A stretch of 64,000 nt of DNA from Margaritispora aquatica (Eukaryota > Ascomycota > Leotiomycetes > Helotiales > Discinellaceae), in the NCBI GenBank assembly GCA_007644065.1, contig VJWN01000001.1:1192340-1256339 (forward strand), given 5' to 3'. Positions 9,202 to 20,539 of this stretch are shown here, piece after piece. Below the pieces are notes generated by a model, which was not told the DNA's origin, ran no database searches, and saw only the letters and a program-made list of their open reading frames with translations. How positions within the stretch are numbered: the stretch's first letter is position 1; each line of letters starts with the position of its first letter. The position numbers were made by a program, and so were the translations under genes.

Positions 9202-12183
9202 GGTTGGATCTAGTTTGGAGCTCGCTGGCTCAGGGGAAGAGGGGGAGAAGTCCGCAAGCAGCAGAGGGAGAGGATGGGGGTTTTCTTGGGGGTCGAAGAT
9301 CGAGGGAGTTGTTTGGCGGAGAGAAGTTGAGTTAGACTTGTAAATTAGGACAAAAGACTGGTAGACGGTTGTGTTGAATTCTGGGGATGTTCTCGCGTTC
9401 CTAACTCTCAGGTACGCGATGAATTTTGACAGGGGTAGCTTGTGATAGGCGGGAAACTTTAATTTGATGCCGACAACGTCGACGACGATGATATTTTGGG
9501 CTTCGACATTTTAAGTCGCGAAATTTATTACTCAGGCTCACTTGCTGAAAGCCCAGATTCCCGTCTATCTTCGCAGCACAAAATATGTGTTTCATCATTC
9601 TATCCATTGATCATTACCAAGACCAACGTTGAACACCAGTAAAGTAAGCTTTCATCCAGATGGAAACCATACACCCTTTCAAGATACAACCATATTTCGG
9701 CAACTGTAATCTGTAGGTAGTTTTGGATGGAAGTAATACCTGTCGAGATTTTGGAAGAAAATCCGAAGCAAGCTGATGTACAAGGTTGAATAGATGCTGA
9801 TTTTACCCCCTTTTATTCCTCGCTTCTTTCCTACTTACAGCCGCCTTCGATTACGGCTTCATCTGCGTTACTGGAATGATTGAACGCCCATATTTCCGTA
9901 GGATGACGGACAATAATACTATGGAAAGGAGAGAGGTTTGCAGCCACTCAGCTGAGTTCTGGGCCGCCGTGAATTCTGTTCACTCCATCGCAGGAAGAGA
10001 GTTCCGTAAAGAATTGTCTAGACTGTACATTCAGTAATCAAGGCCACAACACGCAAGCGAGGAATTGTTCAGATCCTAGAGGATTATGGTAGCGGCTACC
10101 AGTTTCTTTTCGAAATCCAGCCTCACTAACAGCACAAGGCATCGAACTTCTGAGTGTAACCACACCTCAAGTATCTCAGCTCGCTTAGCTTTTAACGAAC
10201 GGATTTTTTGAGCTCAGGCTTGTTGTGTTTATTGAGTTGTGGTATGATTTGCATGACATCCGAGGTTCCTGACAGGCAAGTAATAGGCGAGAAAGCAGCC
10301 CATTTTCTTGCCAAACCAAAGTCTGATGACAAAGAAGCAACCACCTCAATCATGTGTAAGGTACGGCACCTGATATATCTCGTGTCACTTCCGTTGGCAT
10401 TGTAAGTAAGGTGACTCAAATAAACCTTAACCTAAATTGAAATTAAAAAAAGGGGTGTCGACTCCGAGGCCGGAATGTAAGCTCTCATCTACTCGTACTC
10501 CTACCCGGAAAACCGACTTAGAAGCTATATACTGTACTATCCTTAGGCTAGGACAGATATGACTCGAAATGAAATTAAAATGGAAATTGACCTAAACCCG
10601 TCTGGGAACGTTTGTTTTAATTCACATGATGCTTTCTCACTTTCATTATTAACGACAGTCTGTCTACCTCTCCTAGAGTATAAGCATAAGCATACGCAGG
10701 TAGTAGGTAGAAGACCCCTCTTCCTCCCTCCTGCCAGCACCACCTTAGCTCCCCTACTTCCCCGCATCCGCAACCGCAACCGTATCCGCAACCGCATCCA
10801 CATCCCTAGCTAGCTAGCTACCTTTAGTAGGCGATGTCCGCAGGCACTCACTAACTCGCTCGCTCACTTCCTCACACCGACCTTAGCCACCCAGACTAAA
10901 GCAAGCCAAGTCCTCAGCCATTGCCCTCAGCAGGTTCTCGGCATGACAATAGCATTGGTAGTCCTCCCTTACCCAAAGCATACTTCAAAGAACTTGGAAC
11001 GACGAGTAAGGAAACCTCTAAGCAAGGTATTGATCGATCGATCGGCTAAGGAAATAATGTTCTAGATGATAGATCTTGCTGCTCTGTCCTGCGTTGTACT
11101 ATACAACAACTTGGAAGGGATGGGAGACTAGGTAGGGTAGGGAGGGAGGGAGGGAATCGTTGGGAGGGCTGAGGTTAGAGGGTTGGCTTGACACATACCA
11201 TCGCTGGGTAAGGCATGATTAAGCTACTATTGTGCGTGTGCTGCATCAGGTAAGACGGGATCTTAGATGCCTTGCCTTGTCTTGTCTTTACTCGCTAGGC
11301 ACCCTAGATATCTTAGCCCCGGCGAGGATGGTGTGTTAATGATTGAGATATCGAGCTTGAAAAGAAAAAAAGTCGTTTGCATGGTGCTTCTTGGGGATAG
11401 TGGTAGGATGGGTGGGATGGGTGAGTGAGTGTGAAGCAGACATAGTCGAGTCGTGGTAGGTTATGAAGTATTAGGTAGGTTGTCAAGCAAGTCGAAGCAA
11501 AGTAATTAATTGTCATTCACTATTCACAATCGCAAGATTCAAACACCAAGTGTATTATGATATGTTCATTAAATCTCTCGAATTAAAACAAGAAAACGAC
11601 CAAAAACTCGTCGCCATCATCCTTCATCCCATCAGGGTATCCGCAAACCAAAAAAGTTGGGGTATATGCCATGCATCGCAGAAAAATCGCTGTGTGCAGA
11701 AAACAAAAATAATATCACCAAGACGACGACTTTCCTCTGGAATCTGCCAGCCAGATAGAAAGGTGTTGTTGTCCTGAGGTCCCAAAGCTTTCTCTTTCTC
11801 TCTCTCCCCATTTCCCTTTCCCGATCCTGCCCATCGTGTTGACCATCATAAAAATACAACCAGGAAGTGAAACCCCCAAAACCGCAATGCGATACGAAAA
11901 CACCGTTCAATCCAAATCCAACCCGCTGTGCTTTTTTGTTGATGATGATGCTTTGAAATCGTTTAATATACGCCGTGATAGATGAGATGTGAAAGGAGAG
12001 GAAGCCAAAGAAACCATGAATGGTGGTCGTCGTGATCATGAATGCAGTCGAAACAAGGGTATAGCGGGAATCAAGAACCAGCCCGCGACCATCATCATGA
12101 GAAAGCAAACAGCACAGAGTCGCTTCCCGAACACCCAAAACCCAAGAGAAGACAAAGATAGAAAAGACTCGAAAACTCGAGCT
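9202..12183. other. Gene-sparse 3-kb region with simple repeats
   Basis: No supported coding gene. Contents seen by eye: an array of CCGCAACCG-type hexamer repeats near 10764-10801 followed by (CTAG)n at 10807-10820; a G-rich tract with several GGG runs near 11130-11170; and AT-rich stretches. The left end is the promoter of Arp1 and the right end the 3' flank of the GRGGAGN-repeat gene. Could hold non-coding transcripts or long untranslated regions. Confidence 0.4.
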
Positions 12184-12627
12184 CTATCTCCTCTCAAAGG
12201 TGTGGCTCAAGCGGCCAAAGAAGCCACTATGCCTCTCCTCGCCCTCGCTGCCATGAGAGCTGCTGGAGTCCTTGCGCCCGCTGGACGACGACCCAGGGCG
12301 GACGGTAGGGAGGAAGTTGCCAGCGCCGCCACGACCGACGTGGTACACGCCGCTCTGCTTGAGCATCTTCTCGCGGGTGGTCTGGCGGGCGAGCTCCTCG
12401 TCGAAGGAGAACAAGGCGCGCTCAGATGCCTCGTGGATGTTGCCGGCGCCGCCACGGCCGGACGCGAAGCGAGCGCTCGACTTAGCTTGGGGGAGGACGG
12501 TCAGCGGCTGTGCGACGGACGCGGTCTTGCTGGCCTTCACGTAGTTACCGGCGCCGCCGCGGCCGCAGTGTAGGTAGGCGGAGGAGGTTGGGTGGGGCTC
12601 AGTGACTTGGTAGGTTGGTGGTGCCAT
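12184..12627 (-). CDS. Small GRGGAGN-repeat protein (DUF3602, Par32-like)
   Basis: Single exon from the ATG at 12627, 147 residues. Three copies of the motif GRGGAGN are spaced through the protein (about residues 22-28, 57-63 and 99-105: CGRGGAGNYV, SGRGGAGNIHE, VGRGGAGNFLP), with serine-rich linkers and a basic end (HTFERR). Repeated GRGG-AGN motifs define the fungal DUF3602 family, which includes yeast Par32, a phosphoprotein that responds to TORC1 inhibition and modulates ammonium transporters. That link is family knowledge; here only the repeats are seen. An in-frame ATG 59 codons upstream (12804) gives a low-complexity threonine-rich leader and is rejected as start. The protein is probably intrinsically disordered. 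The long repeat-filled flanks on both sides may contain its regulatory sequences. Confidence 0.8.
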   Translation of the reverse strand: MAPPTYQVTEPHPTSSAYLHCGRGGAGNYVKASKTASVAQPLTVLPQAKSSARFASGRGGAGNIHEASERALFSFDEELARQTTREKMLKQSGVYHVGRGGAGNFLPTVRPGSSSSGRKDSSSSHGSEGEERHSGFFGRLSHTFERR

Positions 12628-15600
12628 TGTTGTTATTGTTGTTGGGGTGATGTTATTTGTGTGAGGTGGTGATGTGATAGTTGTGATGGTGATAGTGGCG
12701 AAAGTTGCAAGTTCAAAGTCTTTTGATGAAGTTGTTGATTGAAGTTTGTTGGAAGTATCAAGCTGATGTATTTGTAGTCTGAAGTCTTTGAAGATCTGTT
12801 GCAAGTCGATGTAACTGTAATGTTATTGCTGTGTGATGAGATGAGTAGAAAAGGGTAACACTGAGTCGAAGGTACAAAGGCTCTTATACCTCAAAGTTAG
12901 CCAGCCCTCACCTCTCTTCTCTCCTCTATGACAAGACAATAGCTTTGGCTTAGCATAGCCGCATTAGAGTCATGGCTCCAGCTCTCTCGTCAGATGGGAT
13001 GAAAAGTCTTTCCAAGTTTCATAGTGAGTATTAAATTTTTCTCGCAATGAATTTGTTTGAATTTTACACGCTTTGCAGTTAGGAGTAACCGCCTTACCGT
13101 TAACTGAAGTTCGCAGATCCCGGAGACGCCATGGCAATTCGACGGATGTGGATCTCGGGGTGGTGATTGGATCGCCAAGGTCATCTCTCTCGTAACAGCA
13201 TTCCTTTGGTGGATGGCTGGTGGATGTCCATTTGTCTCCATTTCATCCATCCCATGTCCATTCCCTTGTCAGGTGTCACCACAAGTGACCTTAATGACCA
13301 AAATTGACCAAACTATTACCCCCAGGAAACTCAGGGACTGGCATTGACTGGATTTTCTTGCATATTCCATTACTATCCATTGAACTTTCGTCAGCGTTTC
13401 TGGCACGTTGGCATGTTGGCTCTTCTGGCGTGTTCCAGTGTAGAATTGCGAATCAATGCGGTGAAGGGGTCTGTCTGCTCTACCGTTTACCTTCTTTACG
13501 AAGTGGTGATGAAAGGTGAGGTGTGCGTGCGTGAACGTCTGGCCACCACTTGATTCCTATTACGAAACTGGAAATCCAGTTAGCCAGTGAAGTGGCAAAC
13601 GTGGTCAAAGAAATACATCATTCAGCCAGTTTATGATGAGATACCGTTGTCACGCAAGAGACATTATCATTGCTGCCATACCATACAATATTCATATTTC
13701 TCAATTAAGATACAGTGCACAGCTCCCTACCTATTCGCCATGTATGTATGCATGCATCCAATGCATACTTCGTACCCTACTCGGTCCTCTGTCGTCACAG
13801 CAGATCTCAAAGTCAGGGGCGAAATGCACATACAAAGTCTCAAAGACTCGGTTCCTGGGCGCTGGTGGTGGGTGCTGGCTGGGTTTGGGATCGATGCGAT
13901 GAAAATGATCTGCATGACCTGACCATGGCCATGGCAGTACTGTATGTACCGGACCGTATCCATCCCCAATAAAATTCTCCATCTTTTCTCCATATATCGA
14001 TCCACCAACCAGTGAAATCTCTTCAGCCCTAGAGAGAGACACGTTCAAACCCAGGCGACGCATTTTCAGGTACCATCACGACGACCACCACTAACAGTCA
14101 CCACCAGTCGACACGCACACAGACAAGGGACGAGACCGTGCCTCTGGGCCTATGATGGGAAATCCTCAGTCCGCTGACATTTTTCTCCAGCACCGCTATT
14201 AGCCGCTCTCCCTTTTCTGGGGTCCGTGATGACCATTGTGTCCATTTTTGCCCATTCTACCCCCCTCGATTCGTGCAAGTTTCACAAAAGGAAGGAAATT
14301 TTTCCTTCTATGATCCACTCCAAAGGGTCTCAAGGCATCTTTCTCTTGTCTCTCGCCCTTCTAGCCTCCCTCCTAATTTTAGATGATGACAGAACAGAGC
14401 GAGGAGAGCTCTAACACTAAAACAGGCATCGTCTCGTCTTCCCCGCATTCTGGGAGAAACCAGGCCATGTGAGCCACCATGTGAGCCACCGTTCAGCGTC
14501 CGTCCACGATGTACCTTGGGTACAGTGTGAGGTGGGTACGAAGCTACCTCCTGACAAGGCCTGACAAGGAGACGGCCGAGTGCGAAAGGAGGAAGAGACG
14601 ACGAGACGATCATGTGTCTTCTTTAGGTCAAGGTTGAGGTCGAGATTCCAGCTCGGATCTTGACCAAAGTGTCACAAGGCTATACCATAGTGGTTATGGT
14701 GACAAAGCTCGGCTAGGCATAGACATCACTGGCATTATTGGCACTTCTGAAAGAACAATTTTGCGAGCGGTAACTCATCTCCGTTGAATTAAGTTGGAGC
14801 TGAGTTGAGTTGAGCTGTGTGACTGTGTGACAACTGACTGACTGACTGTGGCCTCTTTTTTTTCTTCCTGAGCCGGCACTCGTCTGATGTCTCGCCGAGG
14901 TTGGGTTGAGATTTCCAGCAAGGCAAAGCAATATAATTCGGCACATTTCACTCAAGCCTCATATCAAACTTCCAGCAGCAGCGCTGTCAAACTTTTCGGT
15001 GTGTCCATCGTCTATTTTCGTTGTCTCGTTGTCTTGGTTGTTTTCATTGTTCTATTGTCTCACATAAGAAACAAAAGTAGGTAATCGAAGCGGAAATTTG
15101 GTGTTCCAAAAAGTAAACATAAAACCAATACGTCACTGGGGCTCTGAAAACATCAATTTTTTTCTCTCTGAGATTTTCGTGAAAGACAAAGACAAAAGAT
15201 GAGGCAATGTAAAACCTCTCCAAAGGCGGTCGGTCACATTCCTCGAGTTGTTCTTCGTGCGCGCTGCAATGGAATTGCGAATTGTGAATTGTGGATTGTG
15301 GACCGTGAATTGCAAGTTGCAATTGTACTCACAGTATTAGATTTGCTCCACGTGTTTACCTGAGTTGGCATGACTACACTGAGTCGTCGACGGCAATGCA
15401 AAAAGTTCATCCTTCTCGTAATAATCTTACTCCCTCAGCTTCAAATTACCTACCTACTTTGAAATTTGAGAGTACGAGGTATTTTGAGGGCAAAACTAGT
15501 GAGTCTTACTGCAAGCAAAATTGTCTCCTCTCTGCCAAGTTAGCACAACAATAACACTCCTCTGGGCGTTAATCAGGCCAGTGTTTTGAGAATAATCCTC

Positions 15601-17343
15601 TTTTATTTTTATACATGATGCTTTCGCCTACAAAACTGCTGTCTTTCGGGACCTTTGCCTGAATTACCTAATTTTGACGAAGGTGGTAGCGAGCCACGAC
15701 ATCTGATCCATACCTGAGGTACCAATCTTTTCTAAACAACATCACACTTCCCACGCCAGCATAAACACCAGCTCTGCCATAGAACAACCAGTCATTCGAT
15801 AGATTGAATTATACCCAGAAACATTATTTGCAATGAACACGCGACGAATTTAAGGTTTGGTTTGTTTTCGGAATCTCCTTTGATGTGTCACGTGGATCGC
15901 TGCGGTACAGTACTGGAAGACGCAATGCCGGTGTCATACTACTTGATACAGACTATGTGATGAACTCCAAAATGACCCTTCTTGGGCTAATTCAATTCAA
16001 AGAGACCAACCAGGTAGAGGTAATATCAAAGTCTTGCAGCCTGAACAACACCCTGCCCTTTGCACATGGCAAGTTTCAGTACGGCCCTTTTTTGATGGAC
16101 AAAAGAAAGATAACAGACAGGGAAAGGTAAACGGAACTGAAAGAAGATGATAATAGTGGACTGCGGATTTTAACTCAATCCTTTTGTAATAATTAAGGTA
16201 TCGTGAGCCACGGTGGGCACGGAACATGGGTGTAACATCGACTACCTTACGATGACCAGCCACGACAGCAGGAGATAGGACATCAAGAAAGATACAGAGA
16301 GAAGAGCTCTCCTGTTTCCCAGTCGCGAACCCAGAATTGAGATCTCGTATTAACAATGATGCTGAATCGGAAAACACAGGCGAACCACAGCTCTCGTCTC
16401 GAGCACCTGCTCACACTCTTCAAATGAGTGTCACCAAACGTAAGACATAACTACATGACGAACACATCACAGGCTCTACAAAGGTAAGATTGTAGCCACT
16501 AGGCACTAGGGATGTAGCAGCGTCGTCCATTTTTCTGAAAGAACGAAGAACGAAACAGTCGGTCGTGTTGTTGCATTTGAAGCATACCATAGTAGCAGCA
16601 GTAACAACTACGAGAGTAGAACAGCATGTAGAATACTTCCGACTCTGAAAGTGGGGTGAGCTAGATCGAGTCTCTTTAACCTGGCTTGTTTTGTTTAGTT
16701 TAGTTTTAGTTACAATGCCAATGTCAATGTCAGTGTTGATTTTGGTAAAGACACTCGCTCACTTAGACGTACCCTGCACTCGACACTACACTACATGACA
16801 TAAAGTGACATATTAGCTCAACTCCTGCTCCTTTTACTCCTCCTATACATCATTACAAATTCACTCCAACAGATCGTCATACAAACAACATACATACCGA
16901 AGTAAGTACCTAGTCTCCGTCAACTTCCCACCTACACCTGAACCTAGACCTTCTTTCCAGAAACAGTAAATCGTGAACAGTGGACAGTGTGCCCCAAGCT
17001 ACAACGGCCTGGGAGAAGCCAGAAGTCTATGAGCTAGTAAGTATAGCTACATGTCCCTACCAGACTATCTTTTATCTTCAACTTGTGTATGTCCTAGAAC
17101 CTAACTCGATTGTTCTGGGAGTAGTGCGTAAGAGCTCATCTCAATCGGGAGTCCTTGCTTTTTCTTCTTGCTTTCTTTCTTTGTGAACATCAGTAATAGT
17201 CGAGTTGGTTTGGTTGTAATTAAAGAGGTATAAGAGATAAGAGCTTGCAGCAGTTAACCAGTTTCATATCCCTACAGAACAGTGCTTATCGAGCACACCA
17301 GCTTCTCGCAGCAAATCCGGTCTTTCCACTGGTGTGAAAGCAG
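12628..17343. other. 4.7-kb gene-poor region
   Basis: No supported gene. Noted sequence features: a direct repeat of CATGTGAGCCAC at about 14466-14490; tandem GAGTTGAGTTGAGCTG and GACTGACTGACTG tracts at about 14800-14850; near-tandem GAATTGTG/GGATTGTG units at 15279-15315. A GTG-started frame near 16980-17039 ends at a good donor (GTAAGT) and could be an upstream exon of the gene ending at 17811. Confidence 0.4.
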
Positions 17344-17811
17344 GGTTGGTTGGCAGTCAGCGCGATTATAGTCTTCTTATTCCTGATTCTCCTTGCGCTG
17401 TTCTGTTTGCGGAAACGGAGATCGAAGAAATCGGGCGTTGTGAGAATTGCGCATGAGCTCGTATCTCCGGCTAACTTTCACGAAATGGCTGCAGAAAAGA
17501 TGGCATGGAAGGACACGAGAGTTGCTGAGCTTGATGTTGGAGATGGTGTTGTATCTAGGCCAAAATCTTCGGATGGTAATGTGATTTTGCCTTTGATCGA
17601 GCTTGATAACGCGTTCGTGCTACCGAGTCTGAGTGCTCCGGTAGCCACCGACATGGTACTCGTGACGAACGACGATAGGCGGTACCTCGCAACAACCGAG
17701 CGAGCTGCGTCTTCCTTCTCCAAAGACCCGAACTTGGGTGTCTCTCCTGTCGAAGCGCAAGAACCTTCATCAAAATCTACATCTCCATCTCAGAGCCAGG
17801 TGCCAGCATAA
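17344..17811 (+). CDS. Single-pass membrane protein, last exon only, unknown function
   Basis: An open frame beginning right after a CAG acceptor at 17341-17343 codes for a single hydrophobic helix (IIVFLFLILLALFCL) followed by RKRRSKK and about 110 polar, serine-rich residues. This layout, one helix then a basic stop-transfer and a disordered cytoplasmic tail, is common in fungal wall-sensor or Skg6-like proteins, but no family was recognised. There is no ATG at the front of the frame, so at least one upstream exon is needed or the gene is decayed. A candidate exon near 16980-17039 ends in a GTAAGT donor, but its junction could not be fixed. The stop is TAA at 17809-17811. Confidence 0.4.
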   Translation, partial: GWLAVSAIIVFLFLILLALFCLRKRRSKKSGVVRIAHELVSPANFHEMAAEKMAWKDTRVAELDVGDGVVSRPKSSDGNVILPLIELDNAFVLPSLSAPVATDMVLVTNDDRRYLATTERAASSFSKDPNLGVSPVEAQEPSSKSTSPSQSQVPA

Positions 17812-18472
17812 GCCGTCCTCGAGGGTCTTCCTGAGCCTGATTAACGTCAAGTTCTTAGCAGCCACAACTAGGAGGCTTGAACTCCGACGTGGAAGTCGAG
17901 AAGCAGGAGAAAATGCGACTCTTGCGAGAGCGTATGGTGTCGGCTGATAGAGGAGGAAAAGGAGAGACTAGAGAGACTTGAGAGGATACAACGGCTAAAT
18001 TTATTGGAAGAGGCGACTCGAGAAGACCCTACTGGGGTGGAGAAAATATGATTTGAATGGTTGCTGTCGGATAATTTCGAATTGTCGTTTTGTGTTAAAG
18101 CTGAAGTCGGATGGGTGGATGCACATAAATGCAGTAATGTCATAGTTGGCATTGAGAGGCATCGGTGGGATGAGAAGCTGACTTTTGAGCTACTTTAAGT
18201 GATCTTATTATTTGCTCTTATCTTCACTATAGTTCTCGCTGCCGTTGACGTCTTACAATACGCATGGAATGTGATGCTAAGGACTAGCCAATAAAATAGG
18301 GCTTACAGTATAGACCATTTTCCCAATCCAGCTTCGATAGAATGCCCACATAATTTTAGTTGTGCCTTGCGGCACGGCATACCCTGAGAGAGAATTTGTG
18401 GCTCCTTCTTTTGGACATCCGCATTGCTAGTCGACTTTTTGACTGTGCTAATTGCCCTGTTTAGTTATCGCT
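17812..18472. other. Convergent intergenic region
   Basis: Lies between 3' ends of the single-pass protein gene (plus) and the molybdate transporter (minus). Some purine-rich sequence near 17880-18010 is open in one frame but has no conserved look. Confidence 0.4.
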
Positions 18473-19989
18473 TCAGATTAAACTCCCCTCTTCATCAAGC
18501 AATAGTCGTTCTTCCTCGTCTCCTGCAGTGTTTCTCCTTTCATCTCTCCTTGCCTTCACGCCCTGCCATCCAGACCATGCCTTAGAGATCTTGTTGACCC
18601 AATGGCACATCATACCGGCTATGAAACCAACGCCATCGTTGCGAAAAGCCAAGAGACCAGCTATCGTCATAAACATCACTGTCCATCTTTCCATCCGCTC
18701 CTCGTCGGATAGTCTTCGTTGATGTTTTTGAGCTTCCTGTTGCGATTGCTCGCCTTCTGATGTTGAGACCAACGTGGACTCTGATTCCTCCCAGAGATCT
18801 CGAGCTCCATAGTTGAGGTTCTCGCCCACTTTAGCTAATTCTAATCCTGCTGCTAGGACCATGACTCCAAGTAGGCCTTTCGGGTATTGGCGTAAGAGTG
18901 TAACGAGCGATTCTCCGAAAAGCAGTCCAAGAATGATCTTGAAGCTTCCAAGGATGATTATGCTAGCGCCACTTCTCGCTCCGAAGCGATACTGAGCAGC
19001 AAGGCCACCAGAGCCATGGCATACTGGCATCGCACCAAACCAACCTCCAATGAGGTTCATCAGTGCTACACTGAATCCTATCGACGTCACTCCAGGCGCT
19101 GGAATATTAGGAAGAAGGTCCGCCGACAAATAGCTTACGGCTATGATCGAATTCAATGTTGTGAGAGGAACTTGGCCAAGCCCTGCATCTAGGGCTCCTG
19201 TGGAGAATTGTGACCACGATGGCACATAAGTCTTGGGATGCCATGCCCTAAATATGGGGAGTGTCTCGAGCCCACCGATGAGGATTGAAAGGACGAGACC
19301 AAGTATAAATATTAGCAGTGCATAAGGGACGCGAGGCATTTTCTGGGTTATGAGTAACGCCACGAATGCAAATAATGCCCAAACCAGATTGTCACCCCAA
19401 TTTGGCTTAACCCAGCCGAGTGGTCGTAGCAGAGAGCTACCAGCGGATAGTACCAGAGATAAACCTGCTCCCACCTGAATTCCTTTCACTACCGGAGTCG
19501 GGATGACGCGAGTGAACCACTTGAGCATTCCGGTAGCACTGAAGATGAAAACAATACCACCTGTGGTAAATCCAGCCGATACAGTTTCCTCTATCGAAAA
19601 CTTCCTTGCAATAGCAACTGCTGCAATAGCCTATTGAGACGTTAGTTGGAGTTATTCGATGAATTTTGAGATATATAGCATATGGTAAGGAAGCGGCATT
19701 GATATATATCGTTCTCTCTGCGCTTTGTTATCACTAGAAGGTGTTCTGTTCTTACCTTCATCGGCTGTACTGGAAGAGGAATTCCAAATGCAACCCCAGT
19801 CAAGATATTCCATAGACCCGAGAATACCAGAGTAGTTGAAAGTGATATTGAGTTGTTGACTGCTAAGGCAATCATAAGTGGGAGCAAAGTTCCCAGATCT
19901 CCAAGAGAACCCGAGATCTCAGCAAGAGGTGATTTCTTGAAAGTTGCAACATTGTGGGCATGAAAATGCCGGAAATGTGTGAAGCTCAT
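18473..19989 (-). CDS. MOT1-family molybdate transporter
   Basis: Two exons on the minus strand, 19756-19989 and 18473-19630, joined at phase 0 over a 125-nt intron (donor GTAAGA, acceptor AATAG), giving 463 residues. The N-terminus has EISGSLGDLGTLLPLMIAL and the junction rebuilds FGIPLPVQPMKAIAAVA, the two signature motifs of MOT1 molybdate carriers, relatives of SulP sulfate transporters that lack the C-terminal STAS domain. About ten hydrophobic segments follow, including IIVLG-type and LLAFRNDGVGFIAG stretches. The loop at about residues 360-395 is charged and rich in E, Q and S. The family imports molybdate for molybdenum-cofactor enzymes such as nitrate reductase, at the plasma membrane (MOT1) or a vacuolar membrane (MOT2). 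The sequence does not tell which. The acidic C-terminal tail (EEERLLLDEEGSL) contains a possible dileucine sorting signal. Confidence 0.9.
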
Positions 19990-20539
19990 AGTTTTGGTGG
20001 TGATGAACTCTTTGATATGTACCTCGTGATGAGATAAGAGGGCCAGAGATCCAGGCCAGGCCAGGCAATATATTTCTGTGAACCCCGATTTACTTTAATT
20101 TCGATACTAGATGGTTTGAATATACGAGCTAAATGAAGACGAGGTAGTAATTATATATAATGAGAAGAAGAAAAGAAGATCTTCAACTCTGTCCGAATGT
20201 CTCACGGGATCAAGTCATCTGAAGTGAATGCGCGGAAATGCTTGGTTTCGCTTACGAAGTTGGGGTGGAGCGGAAGCTTGTAGGGGTATCCCGCCACTAG
20301 CCCCTTTAAGATTTTTTGGTTGCTGGGGTTGCGCGCTCAGCGCGTTGAATTTCGCGTCCAAGCACGCGTTCTTATCAAATCCTCAATCCACCACTTCCAC
20401 TTCCACCTTATTCCAACCTCCTACTCCCCACTGCTTCACATCCATACAAACAGACTTTGTTGTTCCATGTTAAATTCAAACCCCCTCTGTGATTGTTTCA
20501 ATTAATCCAAAGTACATACTTTGGACTAGATTTATCACA
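19990..20539. promoter_or_regulatory. Divergent promoter region, molybdate transporter / Mrc1
   Basis: The transporter (minus) and Mrc1 (plus) start about 550 nt apart, so regulatory sites for both lie here. A pyrimidine-rich stretch at 20380-20470 (CCACTTCCACTTCCACC type) sits just before Mrc1. Its GCGCGCTCAGCGCG palindrome at about 20329-20342 is a candidate binding site; cell-cycle MCB-like ACGCG occurs at about 20362-20366. Inference only. Confidence 0.35.

Noticed and set aside
12207..12573. Long frames on both strands overlapping the GRGGAGN gene
   Set aside because: They are GC-rich shadow frames; only the minus frame carries a conserved repeat.
20489..20539. Extra 17 codons before the Mrc1 ATG
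   Set aside because: They begin with GTG, not ATG, and read as leader sequence.
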